This document shows, in pieces, positions 36,713-46,420 of a stretch of DNA of 64,000 bases. Each line of letters opens with the position of its first letter. Position 1 is the first letter of the stretch. Under the pieces are notes generated by a model that searched no databases, was not told the origin of the DNA, and worked only from the letters and a program-made list of their open reading frames with translations. The stretch is taken from the NCBI GenBank assembly GCA_033398695.1, contig CM065814.1, forward strand, positions 15,682,358 through 15,746,357. The letters are read 5' to 3'. A program made the position numbers and the translations under genes. This DNA is from Orobanche coerulescens. Taxonomy: Eukaryota; Streptophyta; Magnoliopsida; Lamiales; Orobanchaceae.

Positions 36713-39700
36713 ATGGCATCCTACTTCGAAGGTGTCAATCTGAAGGCGGTCAAGGACCAGATTATTTTCTCGCTGGTCGTCGATTTTGAAGGTTTATTGG
36801 AAGCTAATCTGGAGGATTACGATGTGCTTAACCTAATCCGCGCGATGAATCTCAATGGGATCTACCCATTCCTAGACATCAACCCTCAACATCTGTACAA
36901 GGAGGATGTTATCGCGTTCTATCGCGAAGCCTGTATAATTCAAGACGGAATTCGGAGCACAGTCGGAGGAAATCAGGTCGACATATCTCGAGAGTCGATC
37001 CGTACTATTTTCGGTATGAAGCACCGTGGCATAGCCGTCGAAGCACTCAAACAGTCTTCTGCCGAAATCTGGAAGAAGATTAAAGAGGAGAATTTGCCAG
37101 AAAAACTGAAACTCACTGCCAAGAGGAATGAGATTAAGAGAGTTTATCGTTTTGCGTTGGACATAACCAACAAAATAATCATGGGGATGGCCGGTAGTTA
37201 TGATCAACTGCCGTCGGCAAAATTTATGGTGCTGGGAGCACTAATTCAGGAAGAAGAAATTGATTGGGCAGATTACATATTCAGGCAACTCGTTCGAGAG
37301 GTCAACAAAGCCGAATGGCTTGTTGATGGGAAGAGATTTAAAAAAAAGCTGGCGTTTGGAACGCATCTAAGTTGGATGCTGGAAAAGACAAGCATGGCGA
37401 AGGGAAGCACTGACCCCTTCCATCCCAACAAAAGACTTGGTCATCTGGACCAAGAGAAGCTGAGAAAATTGGGAGGCACAAGGAGAGCAGCCCAGATGCT
37501 GAAGGACCTACCTGACACAAGGCCATATCCGAGATATTATTCGTCAGGATAGTTGGACCGACCTGCAGCCGACATCCCAACTGCAGTCGAGTCAGACACC
37601 GAGTCCGACGACACTCCCATAGCAGTCCGATTTAAGAGAAGGGGACCAGCCCCTGAAGTACCTTCTATCATGCAGTCATCACCAGAACCCTCTCCCAAGA
37701 GGCCAAGGAGACTGCAGTTTAGTGGGGAAGAGCAGTCTGATCATCTTGCCAGCCCTACAATGTGTCACCAACTCACTGGAAGACCACCGCCCCTGTGCAC
37801 CCACGAGACTCAGTTATGGTTGTACTCACCCCACCTACATCTACGAGGAAGAAGAAACAGTCTAATAATTTCTATCCACAAGCCAACTATATCTTTAACC
37901 TCTTAGAAAATAATACTTTCAATCTATCCATCGAACAACTACAACTTGTTAAACCTCTAGCCTTAAAACAATCGTTCCTTGAAGTTTTTGAAGAATGGAA
38001 ATTTTTGAAATCCCTATCTTTTGTCAAACTTCAATCTTTTATTGACACTTGTGGTTGGGACTATCCCCAAGCCACGGAGGATGTGCTGATAGATTTTTGT
38101 AAAACATCAGACACAATTTTGATCCTTCAGGAGGACTGGTTCATGTCCAATTTTAAAACCAACATGGACCAGTTCATCCACTGCATTATGCTTAGTATTT
38201 TTGATGGATCTTATGAGAAAGTTGTTGAGGAGGTAATTGAAAAGGAAATTAGGATTGAGGAGGTAGATGGAGAAGAAAATAAAGAAGTTGTTATTTTGGA
38301 CGATGAAGAAGAAGAGCAGGTGGAGAGCAGAGAAGAAGAAAAGATTTTAGTTGAAAATCAACCAGAGGAAGTGGAGAAGACAGAAGAGTTAAATGAAGAA
38401 GAAGAAGAAGAAGGAGAAGAAGTACAACAAGATGAAGGAGAGAATGAGGATGATGATGATGAAAAGGAGAATGATGATGAAGGAGAAAAATACGGGAAGG
38501 ATGATAACAATAATGATGATGATGATAATGATGATGATGATGGAGGAGATGAAGGAGCTGAAAAAGAAAAAGAAAAAGAAAAGGATGAGGAAAAAGAAAA
38601 GGAAAATATTGAAGAAGAAAAGGAGAAAGAGGAAGAGAAGGCAGAAGAAGAAAATGAGGAGGAACAGGAGAAAGAGGAAGAGAAGGCAGAAGAAGAAAAG
38701 GAGCCGGAGCCAGAGCCGACACAAGAAGCTCCAGATAAGACTGTGGTACTTTCCCGGTACACCAGCCTAGATGCGGAGTTAGCTGAGGACTCCAGATCGG
38801 GGACCCCAGAGAAGACCCCATCTAGAGTACCACCGCAGCATGTGCTTGCACCCAAAGGGTTCAATTGCAGAAGGCTCAGGAGAGCACTCTCCACCAGCTC
38901 AGATATCACCTGCCGTGACTGAGCTGATCAGGCAGATAGTGAAAGATACAATTGGAGAGCTGCTTGCATCTCAGGTCACTCCTGACCTTCAATCCATCAA
39001 TGCAAAGATCGACACTTTGCTGCAGAGAGAAGTTCCTCAGCCTCCTCCCCCTACCAACAACAGAATGCCATTTGGCATGTCTGATTGGATGAGCAGAATG
39101 GAGCGGCAATTAACTACCCTAGTTGATGATGGCAAAAAGGGGGAAGATAAAGTTCAGGGGGAAGGAAGTAATCAAGGAGAGATAAGGGCAGAGCTAAGAA
39201 CAAAAAAGAGGCAAGATATCCTTCAAATTGAAGGACCTTCAAGCCTGAAAAGGAAGGGAGGATCAGATCCGTAGCAGTGACCGGCTGAAGGCAAGAAAAG
39301 GAGGACTAGAGGAGGTCTTGAGCCTACTCTAGAGTGGGAAGGAAAGGAGTTGTGGTTTGTGGAGGATTTTGTTCCATATGAAGCTCTGGAAATGTGGGGA
39401 TCTGCAAGAAAGAAGTTTATTAGAGACTATTACATCTGGGAAATACTCCAGGATGATAATCTCTCCCCACAAAAAATCTTCATAAATTTCATGGAGGCAG
39501 CCCATCCGCAACTCTGGGCTATTCTGAAGAAACATGCTGGGAAACTAAATGCCTATCCCAGGATTCCTGTATTCACTGCCAAAGACCCTCCTACTATGGA
39601 AAGAGGAGGTGCGTTGGATGAACTTACGCTACAAAGGAAAATCAAGAAGCTATGTCTTGAGAACAAATTTTCATCCCAAGAAGAGCAAGCCTTCGCAGCC

Positions 39701-39814
39701 CTTGTCGTGAAAAGGAAGTATGGTCTTGCCCCAGTCAAAACAAGACCAATTGGAGCTAAACCCTTCAGACCTGCCAAACAGCCTATTCGAAGAGGCAGAG
39801 GAAGAGGCAGATGA
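36713..39814 (+). pseudogene. Large ORF in the envelope-like position (broken)
   Basis: ATG at 36713-36715. The first 280 residues are uninterrupted and resemble the module often labelled putative plant transposon protein (motifs VDISRESIRTIFGMKHRG, FGTHLSWMLEK); this is from memory, not a search. A TAG at 37550-37552 is followed in the same frame by a Ser/Pro-rich stretch with a nuclear-localisation-like PSPKRPRR. The frame then shifts near 37770-37830 into a region ending in a long acidic tract (38220-38720), shifts again near 38890 into a segment with predicted helix, and after a stop at 39272-39274 finishes with a basic RRGRGRGR tail. In total about 1030 codons. I see no clear signal peptide or membrane segment, so calling it an envelope gene is based on position only. 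Confidence 0.65.
38220..38720 (+). repeat. Acidic low-complexity tract within the envelope-position ORF
   Basis: GAA/GAT-rich purine DNA encodes runs of Glu and Asp with Lys (for example EKEKEKEKDEEKEKEN). It produces long spurious frames on both strands, including a Ser-rich and a Leu/Phe-rich one. An imperfect 54-bp duplication (GAGAAAGAGGAAGAGAAGGC) is visible at about 38624 and 38669. Confidence 0.85.
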
Positions 39815-40036
39815 CTCTTACTTATTTTTTTTCTTGTAATGATTTATGTACTTAAAATTTTCTTGTAAAATTTAGACATGTACTTGTAAAATTAATTTTA
39901 TAACAGTCTTTTTGAATGACAATTCCCAGTTGTCTCAAAAACTAGACTGACTTTAGTTTGTGTCTTGCACTTAAGTGCAGACTTGATCATTTGATTACTT
40001 GGTTAAAGTCTTGCCATCATCAAAATAGGGGGAATT
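39815..40036 (+). other. Copia 3' untranslated segment and polypurine tract
   Basis: AT-rich DNA without a coding region. It ends with CATCATCAAAATAGGGGG and AATT directly before the LTR. The GGGGG run at 40028-40032 is the likely plus-strand primer. Confidence 0.75.
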
Positions 40037-41435
40037 TGTTAGGAATACTTGTTAGATTTTGATGATGTCATTAATATAAAATCAAATGTTTATTACTTGG
40101 CAAAAATGTAAGGAAGAACCAAATGAGTATCTTCCATAGGCCAAATATGTTAAGTATAAAACTTGGCAAAATGTAAAGAAGAACCAAATGAGTATCTTCT
40201 GTAGGCCAAAAATTAGTTAGGCTAAAATCGGCTAAGTACTGAGTACAGCTAAGTCCATCAGAGAGGATCAGTCGAGTCGAGTCAGAGTAGTTCTGGTCAA
40301 CACAAATTATCAGAGAAGTTTGACCAGACTGCATCCAAGGTACCTCAGACAAGTCACCTGATCAGATAAGTCACAAACAGTGAACATCAGAGAGGTTCAG
40401 ACTGCAGAGATGTTAACTGCTCATCAGCCTAGTCGAAGTCAGCCAAGTACTCCAAGTCCACGTCAGCGTGCGTTGAAAAGTCAAGTATTATGGAAAGTCA
40501 CATGCAACGTGAAGAGACAAATTGGAGTGATTCCCGCAAGAGATATGAATTAAAAAAGCTATCCAGACCCACCTTGAAGACTTTAAACGTTTTATAATCA
40601 AAAGATTCGGCGTATCACATGCAGTCTTCAAAACGGTCGGAAGATAGATTAAAATAATGGGAATTCAGCCTTGCAACGTTCAGGAAGATTAAACAAAGAA
40701 GTCTCCCTCCAACGGACGGATTTGTTCAAAAGATTTGCAACGACTACAAGGAAAAAGCTCAGAGATCGTGACCTATATATATCCGAAGATTTGAAACTGA
40801 TCAATCACCGGTGCGAACATACTTTCAAGCGATCAAAGCATTCAAGCAATCAAAAAGCAATCTATAGCATCGTGAAAAGAGCGGTTCTAAAAGTTCATAC
40901 TTAAAGAAGCTCTTAGTTGGAGAAGACAAAACTCTTGTCTATAATCCCGAGTTCGGTACTTCACGGTTGAAGTTAGAGATCAGTAAAGGCATCCGAGGAT
41001 CGAGGATCAAGAGGTGCAAGGCAGCCAAGTGTGGTACAACGGCACGGATTTCCACCGGTTGGAAGCTGTTGTAGTTTTGTTTGAATCACTGTAATATTTA
41101 TCACCGGTTGAGAATTATAGTGAATTCATCTCCAATCGTTTGGAGAAAAGTGGATTAGTAGAGGATTACCCCACCACCGAGACCACTATAATCGCTGCGT
41201 TCTTCTTGTTTTATTGCATCATACTTTAACTGCTGCATTCATTGTTAAGTGTTTCATTAGTTGCTTTCTATTCGTCATTAGCTGACTTCCGCATATATTA
41301 AAGAACAAACGACTCCAAGTCATTTGTTTACCTATCAGCTGAAGAAACTCACTCTTCGTGAAAAAGAGTTTAAGAGTTTCTACAAGTCTATTCACCCCCC
41401 CTCTAGACTTATACCTGGACGACTTGTGACCTACA
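40037..41435 (+). repeat. Copia 3' LTR (1399 bp)
   Basis: Begins TGTTAGGAATAC and ends GACCTACA. Here the CAG/CTG-centred differences from its partner lie at about 40930-41210, the opposite end from those in the 5' LTR. Confidence 0.93.
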
Positions 41436-43352
41436 ATTACCAGGGCTTATTTGCGTCCCATGCTAACAAGCCACGGACCTCAGATGCTTCTACAGAACAT
41501 ACCCGAGTGAATAACCCAATAGGGAACCATATCACATCACATGTTTCCGTGATAACTGTCACATAACCATAATCATACATACGTTCATAGTTATCCTGGC
41601 ACCGCACTAACAAGCTACGAGCCTCGGAGCCTTCAAAAGACATACCCGATTGGACAACCCCTGACATGTATGATCACACAACCAAAATCACAACCATAAA
41701 TTATCCCGTCATCGCACTAACAAGCTACGAACCTCGGAGTCCCCGCAAGACATACTCGGATTGGATAAACTCACAAGTTATCCCGGCATCGGGCAGGCAA
41801 GCCCCGAACTTCGGAGTCCCCGCAAGACATACCCGTATTTGATAACCCTACGGCCATGCCCGACTGGTACTAGCAAGGACGGATCCCGAAGATTCAATAA
41901 TCTTACCCGGTGGCACATCACTTACGTCAATCACATAGTAACAAGCAAAATACCAATACCAAACAATACTAAGCACCTCAACCTCTTTACAAAGGAGTAC
42001 CAAGTAATATCATACAACGCCAATAATCACCGAACAAGTACACGTATCAATACACATTCCTCGACAAGTAATTATAGTCTACTATATTTACGAAGTGTGA
42101 TTATAACATCTTCCAACATACAATATATATTCCGAATACATATTTATCCACGAGGCATATGAGTTATCTTGGAGAAAACCCCTTTTATCGAGAATATACC
42201 GATCCTTTTAAAGTTCATTAAAACATTCAAGTTCCACATATAATCAGTCACTAACTATCACGTCTACGAAGCACGGAGTGTATGGGCAAGACACTTTCCT
42301 CGATACCACGAGCAACCGAACAACGAACGGACACGGTCGGATAGCCCTCGAACTTCGAAAAACGACCAAGGATCCGGCAACCCCACGAATACTAGGAAAA
42401 TAACACCAACACAAATCAATAACACTAATCGGAAACCCAAACGATCCCAAAAACAACAAGGATCTAAGTGTTCTCAAGGAAATAAAGAATCATGATCCGG
42501 GTGACAAAAATCGATAAACAAGTTATAAAATCTGAAGATCACGGCCAAGAAAATCAAGAATACACAACCGATCGGATGAGATCGGGTAAGAATCACAAAA
42601 CCAAGAAAAACCCCCAAATTCAAGAAACTAGTATTCTAAGAAATACCTTGATTTGAGCAAAGGAGATGATTAGATGTTGTTGAACACCTACAAATCCACT
42701 CCAAGATGAAGCTTGATGACGAATATCGCCCAAAATCTCCCTTAGAACTTGCTCCCGATGAAAAGGGATGAAGAAGGGTGAGAAATGACGAAGTCAAGTC
42801 TACTGTCTAGTATTTATACTGGACAGTTATTAGCGTGCGCTAAACACACTGCATTACCGCGCGCTAATGGGGTCAATGCTCCAAAAAATTCCGCCTATAA
42901 CACAGTTAGCACGCACTAGCCAATATGCGTAACGTGCGCTAACGAGTCACGAATCCAGTCCAGTGGCTCCTGGACTGGTCTGCACCTACCAGGTAGCATG
43001 CGCTAGCAAGAAGAATTAACGTGTGCTAGGCATACGATAACGTGCTCTTTCTACCAACCATAGCGTGCGCTAACGAGACTCCAGTCCCAGTCCAGTAGCT
43101 CCTGAATTGCCTCTGGACTGCCAGTTAGCGTGTGCTAATAATGGCATAATAGCGTGCGGTACTACACAAGCGGTAGCGTGCGCTACACTGAAATGAGTCG
43201 CAAACTCATGCAAAGATCTGGAACGGAAATCAAATACGTGTCAACTCATGACACAACTATACGTGGCACAACATTCCAAAGACATGGACAACGCCAACCG
43301 ATAATCTGCAGAAAAACTCAACAAAACTGGAACGAATATCTCGGGTATTACA
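41436..43352 (-). repeat. Array LTR6, right part and array terminus
   Basis: Resumes at the second ATTAC copy (41436-41440) and ends GGGTATTACA at 43352. With 28578-29340 it makes one LTR of about 2.68 kb. It is clearly more diverged from LTR1-LTR5 than they are from one another and has lost part of the palindrome region. It is the 5' LTR of the whole array, so its U3 is the outermost promoter, reading leftward. Confidence 0.9.
42830..43190. promoter_or_regulatory. Palindrome cluster in LTR6 U3
   Basis: The diverged counterpart of the LTR1 cluster. Several sites remain exact (TTAGCGTGCGCTAA at the left end, GTAGCGTGCGCTAC at the right end), others are worn (TTACCGCGCGCTAA), and about 20 bp with one site are missing near 43135. 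Confidence 0.75.
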
Positions 43353-43618
43353 ACTAATGCAAGTCCTAAACTAGTTCTAGAGAGTTCCCAAAGTCTCTAT
43401 GATTCTAGAGAGTTCTAGCAATATACAATTATTCTCTTGTCTATAATATTCTACAATGTCCCTAAGCTAAGCACTCTTAGGCAAGACAGGTCTAGTCCTT
43501 CCTAAAAGGTTCTGGAATGCTGGTGATCTAGAAGGTTCTGGAACACTTATGATCTTGATCCTTGTTGCTTGTTCTAGAACCTCCGGTACTTCTCGGCATA
43601 TGCGGGCTACGCGTTACA
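43353..43618 (-). repeat. Partial 3' LTR of a chromodomain Gypsy element
   Basis: In element sense the LTR starts TGTAACGCGTAGCCCG at 43618, right after a purine run, and continues to 43353, where the tandem array begins. The array therefore inserted into this LTR; the remainder should lie on the far left side of the array, outside the window. Several short TCTAGA and AGAGAGTTC repeats occur in it. Confidence 0.8.
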
Positions 43619-43630
43619 CTCTCCCCCGCC
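43619..43630 (-). other. Polypurine tract of the chromodomain Gypsy element
   Basis: Minus-strand GGCGGGGGAGAG directly precedes the LTR start at 43618. Confidence 0.8.
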
Positions 43631-46420
43631 TAATTCGGAAACGTCCTCGATGCTGTGTAGTCTTTGAGCTTGTCTTCAAACTATCATAAGTATGACTCAT
43701 TCTCCCATGTGGCTTCGGTCTCGAACAAACCTTTCCATTTGATGAAGTATTGTTTGCACGGGGGTACTCCTAGGCGTCTGACAATGTGATGCTCAAGTAC
43801 TTCTTCAATCTCTTTGTCAAATGACTTAGTCATGATCGGCAGGGCCCGATGTTACTCGCCTTGTCTACGATCTTCCTTGTCCGGATGGTAGGGCTCAAGT
43901 GTGATAACGTGGAAGACTGAATGAACCTTTAAAGAGCTAGGTAGGTCAAGGCGATATGAAACCTTGCCTATTTTGGCCACAATTGGAAACGGTCCCTCAT
44001 ATTTGTGAACTAGTCCTTTGTGGACCTTGCTATATGCCTTGAATTACTCGGGTTTTATCTTCACCGGGACTTGGTCGCCTATTTGAAATTCCAAGTCTCG
44101 TCGTCCCTTATCTACCCATTTCTTCATGCGGCGCTGAGCCTTAGCCAAGCATGATCTTGCAATGTCGGTGTCCTCCTGCCAAGACTTAGCTATTCTCATT
44201 GCTCCCGGACTCCTTTCTTCGACAGGGGGGATGTCAAATATATGTGGGGCTAAGGGCTGTCGTCCCGTCACTATTTCAAAAGGGGTTTGCCCAGTAGATT
44301 CATTTCGCTGCATGTTGAATGAGAATTGGGCAATGTCCAACAATTTAGCCCAATCCTGCTGGTTGGCACTAACAAAGTGCCACAAGTAGCATTCGAGCAA
44401 GTTGTTCACCCCTTAAGTTTGTTCGTCAGATTGAGGGTGAAAGGTTGTTGAGAAGTGAAGTTCCATCCCCAAGTGTTTAAACTAATCGGTCCACAAATGT
44501 CCCGTGAATCGAGGGTCCCTATCGCCGATAATGCTGCGGGGCAGCCCCCAATATACTTGACCACGTTCTTGAAAAATAGGCGGGCTACTTCTTCTAATGT
44601 GCAATCCTTTGGCGCCGGAATAAAGGTAGCATATTTTGAAAATCGGTCCACTACCACGAGGATGGTGCTGAACCCCTCGGATTTGGGTAAGGCTACGATG
44701 AAGTCAAGTGAGATGGAGTCCCAAGGTCCCTTCGGTATCGAAAAAGGTTCTAGCAAATCGGCTGGGCACTTTGTCTCGGTTTTATCCTGCTGGGAAATAA
44801 GGCAAGTACGAACATATTGCTCAACTTCAAGTTTCATACCAGGTCAAAAGTATGCTCATTCCATAAGAGCCATGGTGCCCTTCTGCCCCAGATGTCCTCG
44901 CCACTTTGTATCATGGCACTCCTATAAGGTCCTTTAAAGATTTTCGTACTTCGGGACATACGTTCGGCGCCCCTTGGTATATATATTATCCCATCTTCAA
45001 TCCAAAATCTCTTAGTCTGTCCCTCTCGGACAGCTTGAACGATGGCCTTAGCAATTGGATCGTGTTCGAGCCCTTCTTTTAGCATGCCTCGTACAATTTC
45101 TTCTGCTTGGGTAATTACCACCAACTCGGATTTCCTGCTTAAGACATCGGCCACTACATTGGCCTTGCCTGGTTTGTATTCCAATTCGTAATCAAATTCT
45201 ACTAGGAAGTCTTGCCATCGGGCCTACTTTGGACTCAACTTCTTTTGCATCTGGAAGTAGCTAGTGGCAATCTTGTCCGTCTTGATTATGAATTTTGATC
45301 CCAACAAATAGTGTTGCTCGAAACGCAAGCAATGTATGATGGCCGTTATCTCTTTTCCTTGCATAGTATATCTCCATTCCATGTTATTGAGTTTTCAGCT
45401 CTCATACGCGATCGGATGTCCATCCTGCATTAAGACTCCACCGATGGCAAAGTCAGAAGCGTCAGTATGTAACTCGAATGTCTTGGTAAAATCAAGCAGC
45501 ACCAAGTTGGCTTCCTCCGTGATTGAGGCCTTCAAGTCCTCGAAAGCCTGTTGACACCGATCCGTCCAGTCCCACATGAGTCCCTTCTTGAGTAAGTCCG
45601 TTAGGGGCGCGGCCCTAGCGGAATATGCTTTGATGTACCGCCAGTAGTAATTGACTAGTCCAAGGAATGATCGCAACTCTGAGACCTTAGTTGGTGGCTC
45701 CCACTCCTTAATTGCCCGAGTCTTGGCTTCGTCCATTCAAATTTGTCCGTGTCCAATGATATGACCCAAAAATTTAACCTCTTATTTAACAAAGGAGCAC
45801 TTAGACTCATTAACATAAAGCTCGTTGTCCTGCAATACTTTGAACACCGTTCAAAGATAGTCGGCATGTTTCTTTAAACTATGATTGTAGATGACTATGT
45901 CGTCGAGATAGACCACCATGAACTTGTCCAAGTGTGGGTTAAATATCTCTTTCATAAGCGTGCAAAACGTGGCAGGGGCATTTGCTAGTCCAAAAGGCAT
46001 GACTATCCATTCAAAATAACCATACCTGGTAATGCACGTGGTCTTTGGTTTGTCCCCTTCGGCAATCCGGACTTGGTAATAGCCCTTTTGCAAGTCCATC
46101 TTGGTGTAGAACTTGGCTCCTCCCAGTCGGTCGAACAGATCTGCTATCATTGGGATGGGGTATTTATTTCTGACGGTTATCTTATTGAGCGCCCGATAGT
46201 CCACGCACATCCTTAGCGTTCCATCATGCTTTCATTGGAAAAGTACCGGGGCGCCATAGGGTGCCTTGAACGGATGGATGTGACCTGTCCAGAATTTCCT
46301 TCAATTGCTTTCCCATCTCTTCAAGTTCCACGGGAGCCATCCGGTATGGGGCCATGGCTGGTGGTTTGGCCTCGGGCTCTAGATCGATCTTGTGATCCAC
46401 TTGCTGCCGAGGTGGCTGCC
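43631..46420 (-). pseudogene. pol: Ty3/Gypsy Pol of chromodomain type, 5'-truncated and broken
   Basis: Read right to left: the start of RT (VDHKIDLEP near 46390), RT core (MCVDYRALNKI, MDLQKGYYQV, and an intact YLDDIV at about 45897-45911), RNase H (45395-45736, ELHTDASDFAIGG), integrase zinc-binding segment, integrase core (LDFIVALP; 44406-44837), integrase C-terminus (WVDKGRRDLEFQIGD; 44044-44409) and a chromodomain (43700-43822). Stops and frameshifts separate these pieces. The protease, gag and 5' LTR are missing because the sequence switches to LINE DNA at 46420-46421. Chromodomains of such elements steer integration to particular chromatin. The clade within chromoviruses is not assigned. 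Confidence 0.9.
43700..43822 (-). other. Chromodomain coding segment at the Gypsy Pol C-terminus
   Basis: The minus strand encodes EIEEVLEHHIVRRLGVPP followed by a YFIKWKG core and an ATWE motif, the conserved backbone of plant chromovirus chromodomains. Stops follow at about 43686 and upstream at about 43850. Confidence 0.82.

Larger units (their letters stand above)
29341..41435 (+). mobile_element. Sirevirus-like Ty1/Copia LTR retrotransposon with envelope-position ORF
   Basis: Two LTRs of 1395 and 1399 bp flank 9.3 kb of internal DNA, with a perfect 5-bp duplication ATTAC on both sides (29336-29340, 41436-41440). The order gag, protease, integrase, RT, RNase H identifies Copia. The Sirevirus lineage is suggested by the 12.1-kb size, a PBS two bases from the LTR, a long gag, an extra coding region after pol, and the CATCATCAAAATAGGGGG sequence at the polypurine tract. 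The reading frames carry stops, frameshifts and lost catalytic residues, so this copy could not move by itself. The LTRs are very similar apart from CAG/CTG-centred differences, implying a recent insertion. Confidence 0.93.
1..43352 (-). repeat. Tandem array of gag-only LTR retrotransposon units (period about 5.6 kb)
   Basis: The same landmark (TCTCGAGGTCATCATACGG or a near match) recurs at 1, 5605, 11221, 16859, 22460 and 28036, giving periods of 5604, 5616, 5638, 5601 and 5576 bp. Reading on the minus strand, each unit is LTR, PBS, internal region, polypurine tract, then an LTR that also serves as the 5' LTR of the next unit. Six LTRs and five whole internal regions are visible and the array runs off the left edge. 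It ends at 43352, where the sequence after the last LTR is no longer a polypurine tract but foreign DNA. A Copia element (29341-41435) interrupts the last LTR. The layout resembles known terminal-repeat gag-only (TR-GAG) elements, but in head-to-tail tandem. Formation by LTR-LTR unequal exchange or by insertion of a one-LTR circle multimer is inference. Confidence 0.93.

Noticed and set aside
38291..38909. Long Ser-rich and Leu/Phe-rich minus-strand frames and a Lys/Met-rich plus-strand frame
   Set aside because: They are translations of the GAA/GAT-rich tract of the envelope-position ORF in other frames.
36188..39814. A host gene captured between pol and the 3' LTR
   Set aside because: The promoter-like segment is suggestive, but the ORF sits where Sireviruses carry an extra ORF and ends at a normal polypurine tract. 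Without a search, host origin is not supported.
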